5,695 nt of DNA from a bacterium (GTDB lineage: Bacteria; UBP14; UBA6098; B30-G16): contig JAUXEQ010000105.1 of NCBI GenBank assembly GCA_030620455.1, positions 1 through 5,695 on the forward strand, in the 5' to 3' direction. Shown here in pieces: positions 1 through 5,695 of this stretch. Below the pieces are notes generated by a model. It saw only the letters and a program-made list of their open reading frames with translations, was not told the DNA's origin and did no database searches. Position 1 is the stretch's first letter, and every line of letters begins with the position of its first letter. A program made the translations under genes and the position numbers.

Positions 1-160
1 TATTTGAATCGAAGAGAAAAATTATATTGCCATGAGATGTTGATATTCTGTAAAAATCTCTTAATGAACCACCAAATAATTTTGTCCCAACGATCTCACC
101 TAATTCAAATTGAGACAAAATCTTAAGATAATCAAAATTACTCGGAAATATCTGTAACAT
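1..160 (-). CDS. Phosphotransferase-like kinase (APH family), first 53 codons only
   Basis: An open frame starts at ATG 160-158, within the end of batE in another frame, and runs off the left edge. It reads MLQIFPSNFDYLKILSQFEL and continues through GEIVGTKLFGGSLRDFYRIS (residues 21-40) to a hydrophobic strand IIFLF at 46-50. The GGS-x-R-x-FYRI pattern followed by a strand resembles the glycine-rich nucleotide loop at the N-terminus of aminoglycoside-phosphotransferase-like kinases (Pfam APH), a group that includes sugar kinases such as AmgK. The catalytic HxD-x-x-x-x-N and DxD motifs would be outside the window. ATG 160 is the only ATG between the upstream in-frame stop (185-187) and the loop, but no clear Shine-Dalgarno sequence precedes it. 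The 23-bp overlap with batE suggests co-transcription. The reading frame itself is credible; the substrate cannot be told. A TTG at 116-118 is a less likely later start. Confidence 0.62.
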   Translation of the reverse strand, partial: MLQIFPSNFDYLKILSQFELGEIVGTKLFGGSLRDFYRISTSHGNIIFLFDSN

Positions 161-929
161 TGGTTTTGCTAAATAAGTTATGTTTTATAATCATCTCGAT
201 TGTTTGCCGTGGTACCCAGCCAGAGTTTCCATCCTCCAGAATAATTCTCTCCCAACCCATACGAGTTTCCTTAATTCCCACTCGAGTGCCATCATGAATT
301 GTGAATAACAACTCACTGTTATTTGAAGGAGCACTTCGAACATCGACTTTTGATGCAATAACAATTGCCAGGCTTCTTTCCCATAAACTATTCCCTTTTA
401 TATACCAGAATGAAGTCGAAATTATCAGTAGAATCCATAACACAACAGCCACCCATCGACCACTCAGTCTTATTATTGCATATATTGACGCAAGAGAAGC
501 TGCAACGGAAATAATAAGTAAAATAATCCAGAAATTGCTAAAGGAGATGTTTACTAATATTCTGAAAAAAGGCTGTAAGAGAGTACCAGCATAAATTGAT
601 TCTATTCTATCTCGCGTCAATTTTCTCGAGAATTCCAAATTTTTCTTGATATCTGGATCGTTTGGGGATAAAATTCTTGCTCGTTCAAACCACAAGATAG
701 CTCTTCCAATATCTCCCATTCTGAAATACGTATTTCCAATATTAAAGAAAAGTCTAAAATCATAACCACCTAACTCAATGGCTTTCATATAGTTTTCAAG
801 TGCCTGTTCATATTCTTCGCTTTTATATTGGCTATTGGCAGTATTGTATAACTTTGTAACATCTTTTTGCGCTGCAAATGAGAAAGCTGAAATAATCAGA
901 ATAATCGATGTAACTAATGTAAATCTCAC
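138..929 (-). CDS. batE: BatE, TPR and SH3-like membrane protein
   Basis: The protein has 263 residues. Residues 1-20 are a signal peptide (IILIISAFSFAA before QK). Two TPR units follow at about 24-57 (KLYNTANSQYKSEEYEQALE) and 58-91 (FFNIGNTYFRMGDIGRAILW). Two close membrane helices lie at about 133-153 and 158-177, and an SH3-like (SH3b) domain at about 190-245 contains VDVRSAPSNNSELLFTIHDG and then GWERI and SGWVP. With a cleaved signal and a helix pair, both the TPR and SH3-like parts should face the periplasm (inference). SH3b domains often bind peptides or cell-wall material, so BatE may link the Bat complex to the envelope. The start codon is GTG in a GTGA overlap with the batD stop, with AAGGTGG seven bases upstream. 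The domain order TPR, membrane pair, SH3 is characteristic of BatE. The last 23 bp overlap the start of the next gene. Confidence 0.93.
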   Translation of the reverse strand: MRFTLVTSIILIISAFSFAAQKDVTKLYNTANSQYKSEEYEQALENYMKAIELGGYDFRLFFNIGNTYFRMGDIGRAILWFERARILSPNDPDIKKNLEFSRKLTRDRIESIYAGTLLQPFFRILVNISFSNFWIILLIISVAASLASIYAIIRLSGRWVAVVLWILLIISTSFWYIKGNSLWERSLAIVIASKVDVRSAPSNNSELLFTIHDGTRVGIKETRMGWERIILEDGNSGWVPRQTIEMIIKHNLFSKTNVTDISE

Positions 930-2728
930 TTACGACCCACCTTTGTGTCGATTTCCCTCAGAAGCAACAGCACTCTGTGAACTAAGTCATCGACATTAAT
1001 ATCAGTTTCAGCTGGGGCAAATCTCGAGGCATGTATAACATCGAGAACCTCTCTCAAACCTTCGCATACAACGTCTTCCACACCACATTCCATAAGATGT
1101 ATTGTAGCATCATCGAATATTACTGCTCCTGCTGCCATTCCAAGCTTATCGCCTATATATTGAAAGATCGAATCGTATATTGCAGCAATTGCTTGAGTTC
1201 TGTTTTTCATACGACGAGCGGTATTGAGTTTCTTTTTGGCTTTATTAAGTGCGAGAGAGGACTTAACAGCACCTATATTCTCGATCCTTTTTTCATATCT
1301 TGTTCTATAAGCTAATGCAACAACGATAAGTAAAAGCTCGATAGGAAGAAACCACAAGGATTTCAGACCCCATGGAATGTTGAAACCACCTGTTCTAATA
1401 GTTTTCGAATCCGATTTTATGAATTCTATATCACCTCCAACTGCAACAATCCCGCTTCTCCCTCCGCCAGTCATAACCATTCCACCTTTCCCTTTGAGAA
1501 CCTTTATCATAATCGGCTCAGTTTCCTGCTGTATGTATTTCTTTTTTTTGGGGTCAAAATAGGAAAATGTTATCGATGGTATCTCATATTCCCCCTGACT
1601 CCTTGGAACTAATACGTACTCAACCTCTTTAATTCCATGAAGTTTACCTCCCTTCTCATCCTTAGACACCTTAACTCGATGGTCAAAATCCTCGAAATCA
1701 GTGGGTAATATAGGTTGTGGCATCGTTACTGTCTCTATATTGCCATATCCGGATACCCGAACTTTCAGGCTTAAAGCTTCCCCAGCAGGAAGTTCATTTC
1801 TGTCCACTTCCGCAGAGAGAGAATATTGTCCTACTGCTTCGATGAAATCATCCGGTTTACCCTTACTGGGTAATGGCAAAACTTTTATTGAAATTCGATT
1901 GCTTTTCACACTAAACGTTGCGCGTCGACCAAAATCAAAGAAACCTCGAGACGGATGTCGAATAATTGTTTTCAACACCATTGGCTCAATTGTTAATGTA
2001 CCAGTTCTGAGAGGGAATGCCACAATTGTTTGGAGTAAAAAACGAGAAAATCTCTTGCCTTTAAAGCTAACTGTTTCTGGCACTAATTGTGATGCTTGGT
2101 ATAACGGTTCAATCCAAAAATTCTTAAATTCTGCATCTTTTTCATAATTGACATTTTCTATTCTGTATGCGCTGTAAAGCATAAAATCTACGTTTATCTG
2201 TTCACCCTCATAAACTGTCTTTTTATCCGTAATAACAGAAAGAAATATGTTAACATCCGACTCGACCTTAGGTTGTTGACTAGAAGGTATTTGAGTAGTT
2301 TGACCACTCGAAGGTTTTCCTCTGGTCGATGACGCAACTTTAATTTTTATTGGTTTTGTAATATATTTTCTCCCATTAACATAAACATCGACACTTGGAA
2401 TTGTAAGAGTTCCATTCTTCGTGGGCGACAGGTAGAATATATAATTAAAATTTTTCGAGGCTTGCATTCTCCCGCCAACAATTTGAATATTTTGAGAAGT
2501 GGATTTCGATGTATTCTGAATTCTCCATGAATTTCCGATATTTAAACCAGCAGGTTTTACTCTCTTAATACCAGATCCACTAACTGTGACAGTAAATGTA
2601 ACAACATCGTTCAAGAATATTTGTGTCTTATCTACTGAAGATGAGACTTTAACATTCTGAGCAGATAAACTTAATGTAATTATGCCTATTAGAACTATAA
2701 TAATTGTTTTGTTTGAAATTTTAGTCAT
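926..2728 (-). CDS. batD: BatD, large exported protein with one membrane anchor (oxygen tolerance family)
   Basis: The protein has 600 residues, typical for BatD. Residues 1-23 form a signal peptide ending LSA before QN. A long beta-rich exported part covers about 24-450: first an immunoglobulin-like segment (VKVSSSVDKTQIFLNDVVTF), a Ser/Gln/Pro-rich linker near 133-155, then further strand-rich repeats with the recurring theme of an extended strand, a turn and a basic residue. The family landmark GGDIEFIKSD at 431-440 comes just before the single membrane helix at about 457-474. Residues 475-600 form a helical, probably cytoplasmic domain (KAKKKLNTARRMKNRTQAI, then FQYIGDKLGM and a last helix VHRVLLLLREI). 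The gene starts 61 nt after batC and its TGA overlaps the GTG start of batE. BatD is expected to act at the inner membrane facing the periplasm with the other Bat proteins; its molecular activity is not known. The ribosome site is weak, but no other nearby ATG would keep the signal peptide. Confidence 0.95.
   Translation of the reverse strand: MTKISNKTIIIVLIGIITLSLSAQNVKVSSSVDKTQIFLNDVVTFTVTVSGSGIKRVKPAGLNIGNSWRIQNTSKSTSQNIQIVGGRMQASKNFNYIFYLSPTKNGTLTIPSVDVYVNGRKYITKPIKIKVASSTRGKPSSGQTTQIPSSQQPKVESDVNIFLSVITDKKTVYEGEQINVDFMLYSAYRIENVNYEKDAEFKNFWIEPLYQASQLVPETVSFKGKRFSRFLLQTIVAFPLRTGTLTIEPMVLKTIIRHPSRGFFDFGRRATFSVKSNRISIKVLPLPSKGKPDDFIEAVGQYSLSAEVDRNELPAGEALSLKVRVSGYGNIETVTMPQPILPTDFEDFDHRVKVSKDEKGGKLHGIKEVEYVLVPRSQGEYEIPSITFSYFDPKKKKYIQQETEPIMIKVLKGKGGMVMTGGGRSGIVAVGGDIEFIKSDSKTIRTGGFNIPWGLKSLWFLPIELLLIVVALAYRTRYEKRIENIGAVKSSLALNKAKKKLNTARRMKNRTQAIAAIYDSIFQYIGDKLGMAAGAVIFDDATIHLMECGVEDVVCEGLREVLDVIHASRFAPAETDINVDDLVHRVLLLLREIDTKVGRK
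937..943 (-). promoter_or_regulatory. Shine-Dalgarno site that fixes the batE GTG start
   Basis: AAGGTGG lies 7 nt upstream of GTG at 929-927, inside the last codons of batD. It is the strongest ribosome site in the window. It supports the GTG as the batE start even though the codon is not ATG; the next in-frame ATG would remove the signal peptide and the first TPR unit. Confidence 0.75.
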
Positions 2729-2789
2729 TGTGATTTCTTTTATAATTAATTATTTATTTTAGTTGCAAATTCTTGTTACATTTGAATTC
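2729..2789 (-). promoter_or_regulatory. AT-rich gap between batC and batD; weak internal promoter candidate
   Basis: This 61-nt gap is the longest untranslated stretch between genes in the window. On the coding strand it holds TTGCAA (2763-2768), an 18-nt spacer and TATAAA (2739-2744), a loose fit to a sigma-70-type promoter. A transcript from it would start within a few bases of the batD ATG and be almost leaderless. The base composition makes chance matches likely, and if the organism is a true Bacteroidetes its main promoters use a different consensus. I see no hairpin that would act as a terminator. No strong Shine-Dalgarno sequence precedes batD. Confidence 0.2.
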
Positions 2790-3530
2790 TCACCAATCAC
2801 GCTGATTTCGATATTTGCTTCCACCTGTTTTTCTCTCCTGTTGCTGGGATTGTCCGTAAATCATCTCCTGTTCCTGTCTCCGGAATGCGTCCATAAGTCT
2901 TTCAGCGTCTTCTTTTGACATAGCCCCTTCTTGTTGTTGCTGCTGTTCTTGTTGTTGATTTTGAGCTTGTTGCTGCTCCGGTTGATCTTGATTCTGTTGA
3001 TCTTGACGTTTGTTTTGTTGTTGTTGCTGTTGATTTCCCTCTTTTTGTTGTTCCTGTTGCTGGTTTTGCCTCTGATTTTGCTGTTGTTGTTGTGCAATTT
3101 TTAATAACAGTTCTAGATTATATTTTGCATCCAGATCATTTGAATTCAACCTCACCGCCGACTTATAAAATTCGATGGCTTGCCCTAAACTCTCTTGCTT
3201 GAAAAAAGAATTACCAAGATTATAGTATAAACTAGAATATAACGACGAATCCGTTATCTCTGGATTTTTTCTGAGTGACTTTATTATTTCATCTCCCGCT
3301 TCATTGTAAATTTCCTGTTTATAAAGAGTTGAACTTATGTTAAGTGTAACAGATGGATCATCAGGAATTTTCTTCCGTGCTTTTTGAAATTTTTTTTGTG
3401 CATCTTCATATTCACCTTTGTTATATTCAGTAATTCCAGAACGATTATCAAACCACGATTGTGCTGGAGTCAGCACAGGTAGAAAAATAAACAATAAGAG
3501 AAGATTTTTTAATTTTAATATATTTGACAT
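2790..3530 (-). CDS. batC: BatC, exported TPR protein with a glutamine-rich tail
   Basis: The protein has 246 residues. Residues 1-23 form a signal peptide: a basic start, a leucine-rich core (NLLLLFIFLPVL), and a likely cut after TPA. Three TPR units follow at about 28-61, 62-95 and 100-133; the last is the clearest (LYYNLGNSFFKQESLGQAIE). Residues 147-200 are low complexity, with 35 of 54 glutamine and the rest mainly N, E, R, K and D. A short conserved end, MSKEDAERLMDAFRRQEQEM and then a C-terminal RDW, resembles the tail of known BatC proteins. TPR units usually bind partner peptides, so BatC is probably a periplasmic adaptor for the VWA proteins BatA and BatB (inference). An AAGG site 9 nt upstream supports the start, which lies 4 nt after the YihY stop. 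The domain order, signal peptide and place before batD make the call firm. The tail is unusually glutamine-rich even for BatC, whose tails are often charged. Confidence 0.92.
   Translation of the reverse strand: MSNILKLKNLLLLFIFLPVLTPAQSWFDNRSGITEYNKGEYEDAQKKFQKARKKIPDDPSVTLNISSTLYKQEIYNEAGDEIIKSLRKNPEITDSSLYSSLYYNLGNSFFKQESLGQAIEFYKSAVRLNSNDLDAKYNLELLLKIAQQQQQNQRQNQQQEQQKEGNQQQQQQNKRQDQQNQDQPEQQQAQNQQQEQQQQQEGAMSKEDAERLMDAFRRQEQEMIYGQSQQQERKTGGSKYRNQRDW
2931..3092 (-). repeat. Imperfect CAA/CAG trinucleotide repeat encoding the BatC glutamine tail
   Basis: On the coding strand this stretch is an imperfect CAA/CAG array broken by AAT, GAA, AGA and similar codons. It encodes residues 147-200 of BatC, 35 of which are glutamine. 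CAA and CAG are mixed and interrupted rather than forming one pure tract, which argues for selection on the protein composition as well as for repeat slippage. Length changes in steps of three would keep the frame. In another frame the same bases give an asparagine/lysine-rich false reading frame. Confidence 0.8.
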
Positions 3531-3534
3531 ACTC

Positions 3535-4431
3535 TCATACCTTCTGTGTTATTAAAAGATCTTTATTCCTAAGTTTCATCATAGATTTAGCTAAGGATCC
3601 CCCTAAAAACATTATTGCAAAAGTATAAAAAACCCATAAAAAGGTTGCCAGCAAAGTGCTAATTCCGCCATACAATTCGTCAAATCTGACAATATACTTA
3701 ACATAAAATGTGAAAACTCTTTTAGCAATCTCCCACATTATACCAGCAAATAATCCAGATAAAAGAGCGTATTTCCAAGGTACACTACACCAGGGAACTA
3801 CTTTATACAAAATCCCAAAAAAGAACGAAATTAAAATAAACGGCACCAATAATATGAATAATTCCCAAAATGTATTTATACCAGTCGGGGAGACACCAAG
3901 AACTGTTATTCCATAATCTTTGATTATCATAGCTCCCCATGTAACAAATGCTGAACCAAATAACGATAAATATGTTATAAACATTGTTAAATAGGCTACA
4001 AGTACTTTTCTTAAAATGTGACGCCCTTTTTCTACATCGAAAATTCTATTCAAAGCAGATTCGATCGATAGAAAAACTGTCCCAGAGAAAATAATAAATA
4101 ATATTAAACTCAGGAATGTAACTGTCTCTGCCCTGCTAACAAGAGTTTGTGCTAAGGAATTAATACCAATTACACCATCAGGAAATAACTCTTGAAGATT
4201 CATAAAATTAAGCAGTAATGACGCTGCTTTCTGCGGTGAACCAACAATTAAACCTGCAATCGAAAAACCAAGCATTATCATCGACACACCAGACATGATG
4301 GCATAAAAAGAAGTTGCAGCGGACAACATAACACCGTTATGGTGATAAAAGTTTATCCACATATTACGGAAATGCCACCAAATTCCTTTTACAATTAATA
4401 CATCTTTATTTGCCACACCATTTTTTTTCAT
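3535..4431 (-). CDS. yihY: YihY/BrkB-family integral membrane protein, inserted between batB and batC
   Basis: The protein has 298 residues, close to the usual size for this family, and about six hydrophobic segments near residues 35-62, 104-123, 141-163, 187-209, 218-237 and 254-281. Family landmarks are visible: LSAATSFYAIMS at 36-47 in the first helix, the ALNRIFDVEKGR segment at 126-137, PWKYALLSGLFAGIMWEIAK at 218-237, and YGGISTLLATFLWVFYTF at 254-271 followed by MFLGGSLA. YihY/BrkB proteins are inner-membrane proteins of unsettled function. Older annotations as ribonuclease BN are wrong, because that enzyme in E. coli is the product of rbn/elaC. The gene lies 21 nt after batB and ends 4 nt before batC, so it is probably co-transcribed with them. 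No Shine-Dalgarno sequence precedes the ATG, and the start is followed by a run of eight A residues. It is not a standard Bat component. The symbol is used at family level only. Confidence 0.9.
   Translation of the reverse strand: MKKNGVANKDVLIVKGIWWHFRNMWINFYHHNGVMLSAATSFYAIMSGVSMIMLGFSIAGLIVGSPQKAASLLLNFMNLQELFPDGVIGINSLAQTLVSRAETVTFLSLILFIIFSGTVFLSIESALNRIFDVEKGRHILRKVLVAYLTMFITYLSLFGSAFVTWGAMIIKDYGITVLGVSPTGINTFWELFILLVPFILISFFFGILYKVVPWCSVPWKYALLSGLFAGIMWEIAKRVFTFYVKYIVRFDELYGGISTLLATFLWVFYTFAIMFLGGSLAKSMMKLRNKDLLITQKV
3540..3543 (-). promoter_or_regulatory. Shine-Dalgarno site of batC
   Basis: AAGG lies 9 nt upstream of the batC ATG and overlaps the last codons of the YihY gene. The YihY stop codon falls between the site and the start, an arrangement favouring coupled translation of the two genes. 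Confidence 0.55.
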
Positions 4432-4452
4432 AATGAATCAAATTAACAAAAT

Positions 4453-5475
4453 CTACAGAGATTTCAACTTTTTACTTCTCTCGGGAATGCACCAAAACAG
4501 CCAGAATAAAATAATCGCAACAGAAAGCGGATAGTAAAATATTTCCTCATAATTGCTAAATGAAAAAGTCTCAAGTTCTTTTTTACCCATTTTATCAATA
4601 TTAGCAAAAATCTCTTTAAGCTCACTTCTGCCAGGACTTGCCGAAAAGTAATCTGCCGCTGTAAGTTCACTTATTTTTGCCAGAGTTTCCTCATCCAATT
4701 TCGATGTAACAATAGCACCAGTTTTTGGATCCTTCTTATAACCTATGATATTACCCCTTTCATCCTTAATAGGTATAGGATCACCTGTCGGTGTGCCCAC
4801 CCCGATCGTGAATATTTTTACACCGGTTTTAGCAATCTCACGGGCAACTGAAACTGGATTCCCAGATGCTGTCTGCTCACCATCAGTGATGAGTACTATA
4901 GCCTTATACCGAGGTTTATCGTCCACGAAAGCTTTTATCGATATTTGAAGAGCTTTCCCTAAATCCGTTCCGGGTTCTTCAATTGTATTTTCATCCACCG
5001 CATTTAGAAACATAAGATAAGCATCAAAATCCATAGTTAAAGGACACATTATAAAGGCATCTCCAGCGAACGGAACGAGAGCAAATCTATCATCTGATCG
5101 TCTTCTAACGAATTCCCGGATTTCATTCTTAGCATTGGAAAGACGATTGGGTTTCAGATCTTCAGCTAACATGGATTTGGAGACATCGACTGCAAAAACA
5201 ATATCGATTCCCTGTCTTTTAACCTTCTCCAATTTAGTTCCGATTTGCGGTCGCATAATGGCAAATACCAGAAAAATATACCCAATAACAAAAAGAATTC
5301 TTCTCAAAACTCTCGCTGCAGGATTGAAAAACAGAAGCATATTCTTTATAAATTCTCGTTCACCGATTTTACTAAGGGATCTCCTTCTAAAAGTGTCGGC
5401 AAATATATACAATAGTATTATTGCAGGAACTCCAATAAATAGAATTGAATAATGTTGATTTGCGAACCTAATCAT
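4453..5475 (-). CDS. batB: BatB, VWA-domain inner-membrane protein of the Bat (aerotolerance) operon
   Basis: The protein has 340 residues, a normal length for BatB. Two hydrophobic helices at about 9-26 and 58-75 flank an arginine/lysine-rich loop (FRRRSLSK). A VWA domain follows at about 90-290, then a third helix at about 313-331 and a basic tail ending SKKLKSL. The MIDAS metal site is complete: D97-x-S99-x-S101 (AVDVSKS), T170 in EPGTDLG, and D198 in LITDGE. Under the positive-inside rule the basic loop and tail are cytoplasmic, which puts the VWA domain in the periplasm (inference). VWA proteins of this family are thought to bind partner proteins through the coordinated metal and to work with BatA and with a MoxR-type ATPase encoded upstream in related operons. 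The start is the ATG overlapping the batA stop, with a GAGG site ahead. The stop lies 21 nt before the YihY gene. The family call is secure; the biochemical role is not known. Confidence 0.95.
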   Translation of the reverse strand: MIRFANQHYSILFIGVPAIILLYIFADTFRRRSLSKIGEREFIKNMLLFFNPAARVLRRILFVIGYIFLVFAIMRPQIGTKLEKVKRQGIDIVFAVDVSKSMLAEDLKPNRLSNAKNEIREFVRRRSDDRFALVPFAGDAFIMCPLTMDFDAYLMFLNAVDENTIEEPGTDLGKALQISIKAFVDDKPRYKAIVLITDGEQTASGNPVSVAREIAKTGVKIFTIGVGTPTGDPIPIKDERGNIIGYKKDPKTGAIVTSKLDEETLAKISELTAADYFSASPGRSELKEIFANIDKMGKKELETFSFSNYEEIFYYPLSVAIILFWLFWCIPERSKKLKSL

Positions 5476-5695
5476 GGCAGCGACCTCACAATAAAATTCT
5501 CAAGCAAAACGTATAGTAACAGCAAAATAAAACCGAGAAATACTGGTAAATAGTAAAGCTCCGCATGACGTCTAAATTTTTTAACTTCGATTTTAGTCTT
5601 TTCAAGCTTGTTTATTTCATTATAAATAGCTCTCAAACGTTCTTCATCAGTTGCACGAAAATATTTACCGTTAGCTTCAGCGGCTATTTTTCCCA
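5472..5695 (-). CDS. batA: BatA, VWA-domain membrane protein (C-terminal 73 residues, cut by the window edge)
   Basis: Only the 3' end is present. Reading leftwards from the right edge, after two bases of a broken codon, there is an open frame of 73 codons ending in TGA at 5472-5474. It begins GKIAAEANGKYFRATDEERL, which matches the last strand and helix of the VWA domains of BatA and BatB (ANGKYFRATD, then a helix ending NEINKLEKTKIEVKKF). Next comes the linker FRRHAELYYL and one hydrophobic helix at about fragment residues 49-65, followed by a short tail ending RSLP. This layout, VWA then a C-terminal membrane anchor, is usual for the family. The MIDAS motif would lie outside the window, so metal binding cannot be judged. 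The stop codon overlaps the batB start (ATGA), so the two genes are probably translationally coupled. The BatA call rests on position directly before batB and on the conserved end; a second BatB-like paralogue is the only realistic alternative. Confidence 0.88.
   Translation of the reverse strand, partial: GKIAAEANGKYFRATDEERLRAIYNEINKLEKTKIEVKKFRRHAELYYLPVFLGFILLLLYVLLENFIVRSLP
5484..5487 (-). promoter_or_regulatory. Shine-Dalgarno site of batB
   Basis: GAGG lies 8 nt upstream of the batB ATG, inside the last codons of batA. With the ATGA stop/start overlap it supports the chosen start and suggests reinitiation by ribosomes finishing batA. Confidence 0.65.

Noticed and set aside
301..594. 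97-codon plus-strand frame opposite batE
   Set aside because: It is antisense to the SH3-like and membrane part of batE, with no supporting start signal or similarity.
1701..2147. 148-codon open frame on the plus strand
   Set aside because: It lies wholly antisense to batD, has no ribosome site or recognisable domain, and its composition is that of a reverse reading of a real gene.
2729..2789. Terminator or riboswitch between batC and batD
   Set aside because: No GC-rich stem followed by a T-run and no structured leader can be seen; the stretch is simply AT-rich.
2861..3097. 78-codon minus-strand frame rich in asparagine and lysine inside batC
   Set aside because: It is the CAA/CAG repeat read in another frame, which gives AAC/AAT/AAA codons; batC in the correct frame has a signal peptide and TPR units.
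4421..4428. Run of eight A residues (coding strand) just after the YihY start as a programmed frameshift site
   Set aside because: The frame is open and continuous without a shift and the run merely encodes two lysines and part of an asparagine, so nothing requires slippage.
3535..4431. Annotation as ribonuclease BN
   Set aside because: The YihY family was given this name by error; the protein is a multi-helix membrane protein without nuclease motifs.
5135..5452. 105-codon plus-strand frame opposite batB
   Set aside because: It is antisense to the MIDAS and N-terminal membrane region of batB, where the strong protein signal is on the minus strand.

Overview
The window is AT-rich and coding on a single strand. 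Every gene I can support runs right to left (minus strand), with junctions that overlap or are nearly closed. It looks like the distal part of one operon from a bacterium of the Bacteroidetes/FCB type. That placement rests on gene content: a complete batB-C-D-E set with the end of batA is typical of Bacteroidetes and relatives, but also occurs in spirochaetes and some proteobacteria. Clear Shine-Dalgarno sequences precede batB, batC and batE but not the YihY gene or batD. This mixed pattern fits the wider FCB group at least as well as Bacteroidetes proper. I cannot name the genus.

Layout in transcription order, from the right edge leftwards. (1) 5472-5695: the last 73 residues of BatA, a von Willebrand A (VWA) domain membrane protein, cut by the window edge. 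(2) 4453-5475: BatB, a complete VWA protein with an intact metal-ion (MIDAS) site, starting inside the batA stop codon. (3) 3535-4431: a six-helix YihY/BrkB-family membrane protein placed between batB and batC. (4) 2790-3530: BatC, an exported TPR protein with a long glutamine-rich tail. (5) 926-2728: BatD, with a large exported beta-rich part, one membrane anchor and a cytoplasmic C-terminal domain; a 61-nt AT-rich gap before it is the only sizeable gap. (6) 138-929: BatE (TPR, two membrane helices, SH3-like domain), which starts with GTG inside the batD stop. (7) 1-160: the first 53 codons of a further gene, overlapping the end of batE by 23 bp. Its glycine-rich loop suggests an aminoglycoside-phosphotransferase-like kinase; it runs off the left edge.

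The Bat proteins are thought to form an inner-membrane/periplasmic assembly: VWA proteins BatA and BatB, TPR adaptors BatC and BatE, and the large exported BatD. In related genomes this set lies downstream of a MoxR-type AAA+ ATPase and a DUF58 protein, which would be expected beyond the right edge here. The original link to aerotolerance in Bacteroides fragilis has not held up as a general biochemical function, so the molecular role remains open. The least ordinary points are the YihY gene inside the bat series, the overlapping kinase-like gene after batE, the extreme glutamine tail of BatC, and a shared TPR unit in BatC and BatE. I see no mobile elements, RNA genes, CRISPR arrays or convincing terminators.
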